Source of the DNA: Phycisphaerae bacterium
Lineage (GTDB): Bacteria; Planctomycetota; Phycisphaerae; JAAYCJ01
Assembly: GCA_015486815.1 (NCBI GenBank)
Contig: WFQY01000455.1
Coordinates: forward strand, 1-6,567
Length of the DNA: 6,567 bases
Direction: 5' to 3'
In this document: in pieces, positions 1-5,788 of the stretch
Position numbering within the stretch: position 1 is the stretch's first letter
Layout: every line of letters starts with the position of its first letter
Notes under the pieces: generated by a model
Database searches by the model: none
The model's input: the letters and a program-made list of their open reading frames with translations, nothing else
What the model was told of the DNA's origin: nothing
Made by a program: the position numbers and the translations under genes

Positions 1-490
1 AGCTTTTGTTGTTCCGGAAAAATTTTTTATCGTCATCCAAGCCGAGTTCAAAATATTCCTGACATTCTTCATTGCAGGGGGCTGACGTTCCCCATTGAGT
101 AAGGCAGATTCCCCTTTTGTCATCGCTGTTGATCATATTACAAAGACCAGCGGGGCCAGCTTCCTTATCGAGTGAAAGCACAAGGTCGAATTTTTGATTT
201 GTAAGTGCGACCACGCTGTGAATATTAAATGCTAACAGCTTATCGATTCGCGGATCGTGCTTAAGTAAATCCACTGCTGACTCGGACGTAACCCACGTAA
301 TATGCGATGACGGATATTGGCGTTTTAACGTATCGAGGAGGCAGGTGGTGCGAACCACATCGCCGAGCGCACCGAGCTTGATGATAGCGATGCGAAACCC
401 CATTGGTTCATAATAGCGACACCTACATTTTTGCTTAAACTTGCAGGGTCGGTCGGAACGAAAATGTCTGCAATCGTAAGCTATCTCCAA
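1..490 (-). CDS. GT9 (heptosyltransferase-like) glycosyltransferase, partial; C-terminus beyond the left edge
   Basis: The frame stays open from a TTG at 490-488 to the window edge, giving 163 residues. From residue 32 the sequence reads FRIAIIKLGALGDVVRTTCL, the hallmark first beta strand and glycine loop of GT9/ADP-heptose:LPS heptosyltransferase proteins. It is followed by LKRQYP and HITWVTS, and later by ELGLDDDKKFF, all in the order expected for the family's N-terminal Rossmann domain. GT9 enzymes transfer a sugar from a nucleotide donor in the cytoplasm; the donor cannot be named here. The N-terminal 29 residues contain C7, C16, C22 and C24 and align in frame with the core. TTG is preferred over the in-frame ATG at 403 because a GAAAGGG site lies 10 bases upstream of TTG, the gap to the preceding gene is then 15 bases, and the cysteine segment is kept. 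About half of a typical GT9 protein is missing at the left. Confidence 0.88.
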   Translation of the reverse strand, partial: MEIAYDCRHFRSDRPCKFKQKCRCRYYEPMGFRIAIIKLGALGDVVRTTCLLDTLKRQYPSSHITWVTSESAVDLLKHDPRIDKLLAFNIHSVVALTNQKFDLVLSLDKEAGPAGLCNMINSDDKRGICLTQWGTSAPCNEECQEYFELGLDDDKKFFRNNKS

Positions 491-500
491 TCTACCAATT

Positions 501-507
501 CCCTTTC
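501..507 (-). promoter_or_regulatory. Ribosome binding site supporting the TTG start of the GT9 gene
   Basis: On the minus strand this reads GAAAGGG, 10 bases before TTG 490-488. It overlaps the TGA stop (508-506) of the preceding glycosyltransferase, so the two genes are probably translationally coupled. The internal ATG at 403 has only a weak AGG about 20 bases upstream. This contrast is the main sequence reason for choosing TTG. Confidence 0.55.
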
Positions 508-1624
508 AATTTATAACCGACTCAAAAACCGACGCTGCCCGTTCGGCACAGGCCTGCCAAGTAAATTGTTTTACGCGTTCGAGACCTTTGCGAACAAGCT
601 CTTCACGTAGTTTTTTATCTGTCAACAATCGACTCAATCCGTCAGCTATCGAAGCTGAACTTTCCGGATCAACCAATATTGCTGCGTCCGCTGATATTTC
701 GGGCATACTCGTAACGTTGCTTGTAAGGACAGCTGTCCTGCAAACAAAGGCATCGAGTATAGGCAACCCGAAACCCTCACTCAACGATGCATAGCAAAGC
801 ACATCCGCACCGCTCATCAATGCGGGCAGATCCGCTTCGCTTGCAAACGAATGTAAAATACATTCTCTCTCCAGACCCAGGCGTTTTAGCCGACTACCAA
901 AGTCCGATAACCCTCGCTCATCTATTCCCACAAGCAATAATTTATATTCGATGCGAACATCAGCTGACAGTTTAGCCCACGCATCTATCACGCCAGCTGT
1001 ATTTTTGCGAATGCTGGAAGCGCCGAATCCGAAAACATATTTCTGATCCGGCGGCAATCCATATTTGACCTTCACTTTTTCTATTACATTTTTGTCGGCA
1101 ATATATTCGCAATTTCTATCCGGCGCCCAATAGTTCACTATAATATTATCGGTCGATACGCCAAATCTCTTGATGATTTGCGCCTTGGTATATTCGCTCG
1201 GAGTGATAATTTTATCCGCCCTGTTAGCAGCATGGCGGATGTTACGTCTCCACTTTTTACCTTGCTCGGAAGCGAACCTGCCAAACCAGTTCAAATCGTG
1301 TATCGTAACGACCATAGGCACGAGCGAAACAAACGGTGCGGTATTAGCAGGACAATGCAAAACATCAGCACCCGCAAATTTTGCAGCTATCGGCAGTCCG
1401 ATTTGCTGCCAAAAATTAAATCTGTCACCCGGAATGTCTATTTTAATCTTGCGGACATTATCGAATTGCTCAAACGGATCATCGGGCGAATCCGTTTGAT
1501 AAAACATCAAAAATTCCCAATCCGGACGAAGATTAGCTAACTCACGATACAAATCTATCAGATTCTTGCCCGTTCCCCTGCGATTCGAACGATATATATT
1601 TCTTGCATCGAGCGCTATTCGCAT
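506..1624 (-). CDS. GT4-family glycosyltransferase ('RRGTGKN' type)
   Basis: A complete GT-B fold transferase of 372 residues from ATG 1624, or 374 from the TTG at 1630; numbering here is from the TTG. The N-terminal domain starts MRIALDARNIYR and has the loop RRGTGKN (17-23), where GT4 members usually carry a glycine-rich acceptor loop. TIHDL (109-113) and PSEYTK (144-149) are typical of this branch. The C-terminal donor domain has GFGASSIRKN (201-210), with R208, K209 and N210 at the phosphate-binding position, and SLSEGFGLPILDA (282-294). The usual E-x7-E nucleotide-sugar motif is here E285-x7-D293, a conservative change. There is no signal peptide or membrane segment, so it should act in the cytoplasm on a lipid-linked glycan. 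Donor and acceptor sugars cannot be deduced. It starts directly at, or 6 bases after, the stop of the upstream methyltransferase. Confidence 0.93.
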   Translation of the reverse strand: MRIALDARNIYRSNRRGTGKNLIDLYRELANLRPDWEFLMFYQTDSPDDPFEQFDNVRKIKIDIPGDRFNFWQQIGLPIAAKFAGADVLHCPANTAPFVSLVPMVVTIHDLNWFGRFASEQGKKWRRNIRHAANRADKIITPSEYTKAQIIKRFGVSTDNIIVNYWAPDRNCEYIADKNVIEKVKVKYGLPPDQKYVFGFGASSIRKNTAGVIDAWAKLSADVRIEYKLLLVGIDERGLSDFGSRLKRLGLERECILHSFASEADLPALMSGADVLCYASLSEGFGLPILDAFVCRTAVLTSNVTSMPEISADAAILVDPESSASIADGLSRLLTDKKLREELVRKGLERVKQFTWQACAERAASVFESVIN

Positions 1625-1630
1625 TTTCAA

Positions 1631-2326
1631 CTATACCTTTTCGCCAACTATCACAAACGACGCACCGGGTTTACGAGCGGGCTCTCGTTCGATGACTTCG
1701 AGCGAACGTACCACAAAACCATTGTTTTCAAACAATGCGATAAGTTCGTCGCTTGTAAAGTCCTGAACGTGTTCATCACAATGGTCGGGGCCCATACCAT
1801 CGGGAACGGTAGCTATAATGCATCCGCCTGTGCGGACTACTCGATGGAAACTGCGAATTGTTTTCTCAGGCTCATTCAGATGTTCAAGCACTTCGGTACT
1901 AACAATACAATCAAAAAAATCATCGGAATAGGGCAAATCGGGCAGAACTGTCTGCTCGGCAGCGAAACCATAATTACGCGTTCGCTGAACCGCAACGGAG
2001 GAAAAATCGACACCAAACAATTCAAGTTGAGGATACCTATTGCGTATCATTCGCAAAAGCACCGCTATACCACAGCCAGCGTCCAACAGCCTGCCGCGAG
2101 ACGGAATCAATGTCAATATATGCGCATACAAATTCTCCATCGACACGAAATCATCGCCCTGCGATGAGTATCGTTTATCCATAGCATCAGGCGTATTGAG
2201 ATTTATCTTCCCGTGCGTCAAAAATCGCCTCACCTGCCAGGGAATAATTTTTTGTAGCAATAATCTGAGCTTCCAAGGAATACATTTCTGCTCGATAACA
2301 AATTCTCTGAGTGAAATAGTCATCAT
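1631..2326 (-). CDS. Class I SAM-dependent methyltransferase (methyltransferase 1)
   Basis: 231 residues. Residues 79-88 read RLLDAGCGIA, the SAM-binding motif I. GVDFS (105-109) supplies the acidic residue D107 expected to hold the ribose. FDCIVSTEVLEHL (138-150) is the usual motif II/post-II region, and VVRTGGCIIATVPD (163-176) gives the following loop and strand. This is the pattern of the Methyltransf_11/UbiE-like superfamily. The first 40 residues before the fold are basic and amphipathic (KLRLLLQKIIPW) and might touch the membrane, which is inference. In this context it probably O- or N-methylates a sugar of the glycan or a nucleotide-sugar; the sequence does not reveal which. The start is ATG 2326, with GGAGGAG 8 bases upstream. 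It overlaps the stop of the preceding glycosyltransferase by 4 bases (ATGA). A second ATG follows immediately at 2323. Confidence 0.93.
   Translation of the reverse strand: MMTISLREFVIEQKCIPWKLRLLLQKIIPWQVRRFLTHGKINLNTPDAMDKRYSSQGDDFVSMENLYAHILTLIPSRGRLLDAGCGIAVLLRMIRNRYPQLELFGVDFSSVAVQRTRNYGFAAEQTVLPDLPYSDDFFDCIVSTEVLEHLNEPEKTIRSFHRVVRTGGCIIATVPDGMGPDHCDEHVQDFTSDELIALFENNGFVVRSLEVIEREPARKPGASFVIVGEKV
1636..1641 (-). promoter_or_regulatory. Ribosome binding site with ambiguous start choice (TTG 1630 or ATG 1624)
   Basis: AAAAGG on the minus strand lies inside the last codons of the upstream methyltransferase. It sits 5 bases before TTG 1630 and 11 bases before ATG 1624. Both starts are in frame and differ by two residues (MK). 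I prefer ATG because MRIALDAR is a normal GT4 beginning, but TTG is possible, and a TTG start is also inferred for the next gene. Confidence 0.4.
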
Positions 2327-3483
2327 CCGAGAGTCTCCTCCAAAACCTGCAAATATCGCTCAGCTGTTTTTTGCCAAGAATAATTTCGCTTCACATATTC
2401 CCGAGCTGACCGCCCTATCTGTTTAGCCTTTATGCGATTTTCTATTAAGTCATCGAGCGTAACGGATAATTCTTCGATATTGTGAGGCTCGATGCAAAAC
2501 CCCGTCTGGCCGTCAATGATAATATCCGAGGCTCCGACGAGCGAATCATCGAATCTGCTACGCCAACTTATCGTAGGCAGAGCCGCTGCCATCGCTTCGA
2601 GATGAGCAAGCCCGAATGTTTCATATCTCGACATCAATACGTGTACATCAGCAGCAGCTAAGTAATTTTCCGGATTGTGCACCTTTCCAGTAAAGACAAC
2701 ATTGCTATTTAGATTATAGTTATTCGCATATCGGCGCAATTCATCTTTCAAAAAGCCATCTCCTATTATCAACAATTTCGCTTCACTGCGATTTTTGAGA
2801 CGTGCAAAGGCATCTATAAGAAAATCTATTCCCTTCTCAGGAGTAAGCCTACCAAGACAAGCAATCATAAATTCACCGTTGCGTCTGAATCCACCGATGT
2901 TTTCGATAGGCTCAGCTTTGGCGAATCGCTGAAAATCCACGCCATACGGAACGACATAAATTTTGTCCTCATTTACATCGACATAATTCACCAGCTGAGT
3001 CTTTACTATTGTGCTCGGTACGGTAATAGCATCTGCGAGTTTCATCGCTCGCTTTTCGATAGCGGAGAATAATCGCGATGGTTTTCTTTTCAATATAGGC
3101 ACGAAATATTTTGTAATACCCTCGCATCGATAGACAGCAGGTCTGCCAGGATGTGCGATTTTGGAAGCGATGATACACTCGGGATTGCTTGCAAAAACTA
3201 TATCCGCCTCGTCAGCTATGTCTTTTTGATGCCAAACCCATCTTGCAACTCTCGCCAACGCTCCTATCCGCCAAAACATTCCCACTCCGCCCGTCGGAAT
3301 TCTACTACACGAGACTCCTTCGATAGGCTCATCATACATTAATTCGGTTTTAGGATAATTTTCGGTAGCAACGGAGACATCGACAGCCATTTGCTTCCAC
3401 TGTCTGACCACTTCATATCCGATAACCTCAACACCGCCATAGAGGTCGGGAAAAAATCGCCTCGATTGCCATTGTATTCTCAT
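2323..3483 (-). CDS. GT4-family glycosyltransferase
   Basis: 386 residues from ATG 3483. The N-terminal domain opens MRIQWQSRRFFPDLYGGVE, with the GGVE loop (16-19) typical of GT4 retaining transferases. PYGVDFQRF (179-187) is the linker motif between the two Rossmann domains. GRLTPEKGIDFLI (211-223) contributes the diphosphate-contacting R212 and K217. LLIIGDGFLKDEL (237-249), VVFTGKV (262-268) and the intact E-x7-E motif YETFGLAHLEAMA (287-299; E288 and E296) complete the donor site. The usual glycine in 'A-x-G-x-P' is replaced (AAALP, 299-303). The protein is cytoplasmic with no membrane span; sugar specificity is unknown. A longer in-frame GTG at 3498 exists but falls inside the ribosome binding site, so ATG is preferred. 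It follows the flippase stop by 11 bases and overlaps methyltransferase 1 by 4 bases. Confidence 0.94.
   Translation of the reverse strand: MRIQWQSRRFFPDLYGGVEVIGYEVVRQWKQMAVDVSVATENYPKTELMYDEPIEGVSCSRIPTGGVGMFWRIGALARVARWVWHQKDIADEADIVFASNPECIIASKIAHPGRPAVYRCEGITKYFVPILKRKPSRLFSAIEKRAMKLADAITVPSTIVKTQLVNYVDVNEDKIYVVPYGVDFQRFAKAEPIENIGGFRRNGEFMIACLGRLTPEKGIDFLIDAFARLKNRSEAKLLIIGDGFLKDELRRYANNYNLNSNVVFTGKVHNPENYLAAADVHVLMSRYETFGLAHLEAMAAALPTISWRSRFDDSLVGASDIIIDGQTGFCIEPHNIEELSVTLDDLIENRIKAKQIGRSAREYVKRNYSWQKTAERYLQVLEETLG
2335..2341 (-). promoter_or_regulatory. Strong ribosome binding site for methyltransferase 1
   Basis: GGAGGAG on the minus strand, 8 bases before ATG 2326-2324, is the best Shine-Dalgarno match in the window. 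It lies within the final codons of the upstream glycosyltransferase, so this methyltransferase can recruit ribosomes independently as well as by coupling through the ATGA overlap. The tandem ATG at 2323 would be 11 bases away, which favours 2326. Confidence 0.75.
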
Positions 3484-3490
3484 TGATTTA

Positions 3491-3496
3491 CCCCTC
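3491..3496 (-). promoter_or_regulatory. Ribosome binding site that sets the GT4 start at ATG 3483
   Basis: GAGGGG on the minus strand sits 7 bases before ATG 3483-3481 and overlaps the TGA stop (3497-3495) of the flippase gene. The alternative GTG at 3498-3496 runs into this site and has no comparable site of its own at a usual distance. The shorter reading is therefore better supported. Confidence 0.7.
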
Positions 3497-5012
3497 ACGC
3501 TGCCTGCGAAAATACAAGCGAAAGCGTCTGTTTACGCTCGACATTACTCATCAATCCCTGCCAGACCAAACCTACATATATCATCGAAGCAGCTAATACC
3601 TTTACCGTAAAGCTAAACCAGCCGTTTTTTATAACCACTGTATCGAGACACAAACAAATTATCCAGAACGCTGCCAATAGTATTACCCAACGCCAAAGGA
3701 CAGTATTGACAAAATCACGCCAGGAAAGTTTTACCATCCGCACCGCAACGAACAATGCTATCAGCGAAACAACCACACGTGGTAAAAACGTACCCCAAGC
3801 AACCCCCGCTAATCCCATATGGAAACCCGATACGAATAATATCGACAATATCAAATTCAATACACATTGCAGCAATGTAAACCCTGCGTCAATATGGACC
3901 TTATGTAAGCCCGAAAATACCGAGCCTGTAAGCGCGGACGCTATCGAAGGTAATTGCGCAAGAGACAAAATCGCTAATATCTGATAGCTTATTACATATT
4001 CCTTGCCCATCCACAAGTTAATAAACTCTCGGCCGAAAACGATAAAACCGACAAACATCGGTATTCCTATCGCCATTACCATCGTGCTGCCGCGAGAAAA
4101 GATATTTTGCAGTGCGTTCCAGTTACGAAGGGCGCAGTCTTTGACTATTTGAGGCGTAAGTATAAATGAGCTTTGAATGACGAAACCGCGTGCGTGCATA
4201 ATCAGCATAGCTGCTATCGAATAATATGCCACGTGCTTGGGAGTAAGTAGGATACCAATCAGTACAATGTCCATCCAATATAACATACGAAAAGCAATTT
4301 TTCCGACAAATGACCACAGACTAAACCCGAACATCTCACGAAAACATTCGAGTCTGGCGCTCGCCGGCCTTAAACTAAACTCGGGAAATACACGTCTGAC
4401 CAATATTACGGTAACCAGCATTCCGCATATTCCGGAAATGAGTTGAACCATCGCCAGACCGACAATTCCACCCGAAGCGGTCAGTACCCATACCGTTCCG
4501 CCAGCTTGCAGCAATATCGACAGAATCTTGACTATATTCTGCAAATCAAATCTATCTATAGATGCGAGTATCTGATTGAACGTCGCATAAAAGAATGAAA
4601 CCCATAACTGAAATCCAATGAGGAACATCGACATTCTTATCGCGGGAAGATATCTGTCGGGAATATTTTTGAATACGGAAGTGAAAAATGTGCTTACTAT
4701 GGCAACGCCCATAAGCATAATCAGACCGCTCATAAAGAAGAAAACGAGCGATGTATTTATTACCGTATTCACTCTGCGTATTTCTCTTTTTGCAAGGTGA
4801 TAATTCAAATATTGGCCGAGTCCGCCACCTACGCCAAGCTCAGCGAGACTTAGAAATCCGCTTATCGAAATCAACAACGACCATATACCATACGCTACCG
4901 AACCGAGCTGATGTACCACAAAAGGCGAAAGAAAAAACATCACCACAAGGTTGACACCATAGCCAACCCAGTTGGCAAGCAAATTTCTCGCATATACTCT
5001 TAACCTGTTCAT
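3495..5012 (-). CDS. Polysaccharide flippase, Wzx-type (MOP/PST superfamily)
   Basis: 505 residues from ATG 5012. This is a polytopic membrane protein with roughly 14 hydrophobic segments, approximately at residues 12-34, 41-65, 86-110, 125-150, 158-180, 182-205, 230-255, 262-285, 309-328, 340-362, 376-395, 398-421, 440-460 and 466-486. The opening basic NRLRVYARN stretch followed by a membrane segment ending in FFLSPFVV, then GSVAYGIWSLLISISGF and LAELGVGGG, is characteristic of O-antigen/teichoic-acid flippases. These export undecaprenyl-linked repeat units across the inner membrane. Length and topology fit the family. The open frame extends 24 codons further upstream, but those codons are polar and lie inside the preceding methyltransferase. 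ATG 5012 overlaps that gene's stop by one base (TAATG), with GGTGAAAGGA just upstream. A flippase points to Wzx/Wzy-type assembly rather than an ABC exporter; no polymerase gene is in the window. Confidence 0.92.
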   Translation of the reverse strand: MNRLRVYARNLLANWVGYGVNLVVMFFLSPFVVHQLGSVAYGIWSLLISISGFLSLAELGVGGGLGQYLNYHLAKREIRRVNTVINTSLVFFFMSGLIMLMGVAIVSTFFTSVFKNIPDRYLPAIRMSMFLIGFQLWVSFFYATFNQILASIDRFDLQNIVKILSILLQAGGTVWVLTASGGIVGLAMVQLISGICGMLVTVILVRRVFPEFSLRPASARLECFREMFGFSLWSFVGKIAFRMLYWMDIVLIGILLTPKHVAYYSIAAMLIMHARGFVIQSSFILTPQIVKDCALRNWNALQNIFSRGSTMVMAIGIPMFVGFIVFGREFINLWMGKEYVISYQILAILSLAQLPSIASALTGSVFSGLHKVHIDAGFTLLQCVLNLILSILFVSGFHMGLAGVAWGTFLPRVVVSLIALFVAVRMVKLSWRDFVNTVLWRWVILLAAFWIICLCLDTVVIKNGWFSFTVKVLAASMIYVGLVWQGLMSNVERKQTLSLVFSQAA

Positions 5013-5788
5013 TATCCTTTCACCATTTGCATTACCACTACCGAGGCAAATCGTTTCATAAAAGGAAACCGCTCCATCAACCAAGCATCAAATCGATGGA
5101 GCATATCGATAAACCGATTACTTCTAAACAAATACCATATACGTGAAATACATTCGAAATAATAAATATCGACCCTATCGAAACCCTCGGATAATAGAGA
5201 AATTGTCTGATACGTAAGTGGTTTTTCATCCTCTGTCGGATTGGACGGATACCACGGAATACAACGTCTGAGTTTTCCCATCATCGGACTGAAAACGACA
5301 GGCTCACGGAATATACATCTCCCTCCGGGCTTTAAAAGACAGTGCAGCTCTTTATGAACTTCGTCGATATCAAGATGATGTAATATCGCATTGCCGAAAA
5401 TTAAATCGAACTTCTTGTCAACAAATGCCTGCGAAGGACTCGAAGCGACACGAAATAAAATCTTATCATCAACACCGTTTATCTTTGCGCGTTTACGTGC
5501 AAGATTTATCGCTTGCGGAGAAATATCATAAGCAAAAACCGTCGCACCGTTACAAGCAAGCAGTATAGAATCAGTACCGCAGCCGCAACCCATCTCAAGG
5601 ACATCAAGCCCTTCAAGATCGCCCGCTAACGAAAAAACACATTCCTTACCGTAAACCTTCCAATCTCTACATTCCTTATAACGTCTGCGCAAGTCATCGG
5701 GCAGATACATCGGCTCTTTCCACAGCCTATCACCATAGACGCTGTCAAAATGTTCACGTTCACGTTGTTCTCTCGCTATGGTCAGCAT
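5012..5788 (-). CDS. Class I SAM-dependent methyltransferase (methyltransferase 2)
   Basis: 258 residues. VLEMGCGCGTDS (63-74) is SAM-binding motif I. AYDIS (86-90) gives the ribose-binding acidic D88, FDLIFGNAILHHL (127-139) is motif II, and LLKPGGRCIFREP (151-163) is the motif III loop. The early part (EREHFDSVYGDRLW, 10-23) and the HH pair at 137-138 resemble small-molecule methyltransferases in glycan and natural-product clusters. The C-terminal 90 residues are rich in aromatic and basic residues (IWYLFRS, RFPFMKRF) and may be an amphipathic, membrane-adjacent acceptor domain, which is inference. It shows no close resemblance to methyltransferase 1 beyond the shared fold, so it probably has a different target. 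The start ATG 5788 lies inside the preceding gene (7-base overlap, ATGCTGA), with AGGA 10 bases upstream. The end overlaps the flippase start by one base. Confidence 0.93.
   Translation of the reverse strand: MLTIAREQREREHFDSVYGDRLWKEPMYLPDDLRRRYKECRDWKVYGKECVFSLAGDLEGLDVLEMGCGCGTDSILLACNGATVFAYDISPQAINLARKRAKINGVDDKILFRVASSPSQAFVDKKFDLIFGNAILHHLDIDEVHKELHCLLKPGGRCIFREPVVFSPMMGKLRRCIPWYPSNPTEDEKPLTYQTISLLSEGFDRVDIYYFECISRIWYLFRSNRFIDMLHRFDAWLMERFPFMKRFASVVVMQMVKG

Noticed and set aside
18..30. A-run followed by T-run (AAAAAATTTTT on the minus strand) as a possible frameshift site or terminator
   Set aside because: In frame it reads D-K-K-F-F within a GT9 motif region, with AAA AAA not preceded by A as a classical -1 slippery heptamer needs. 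There is no GC-rich stem before the T-run, so neither slippage nor termination is supported.
404..411. ATG at 411-409 as the start of a gene to the left
   Set aside because: It is in a different frame from the GT9 motifs and gives a serine-rich nonsense translation. It does not encode the GT9 core.
1170..1540. Plus-strand open frames of 109 and 120 codons opposite the third GT4
   Set aside because: They are antisense to conserved GT4 motifs, overlap each other and lack convincing ribosome sites or family resemblance.
1769..2426. Two overlapping plus-strand open frames of 132 and 128 codons opposite methyltransferase 1
   Set aside because: They lie entirely or mostly antisense to a well-supported methyltransferase, show no recognisable motif, have low-complexity composition and overlap each other in different frames. 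They are antisense shadows.
3484..3498. GTG start at 3498 for the second GT4
   Set aside because: The codons coincide with the GAGGGG ribosome site for ATG 3483, and MRIQW is the normal beginning of the first beta strand.
5013..5084. 24-codon N-terminal extension of the flippase
   Set aside because: The extension is polar, lies wholly inside methyltransferase 2 in another frame, and a typical flippase N-terminus (basic, then membrane segment) starts at ATG 5012 with a coupled TAATG junction.
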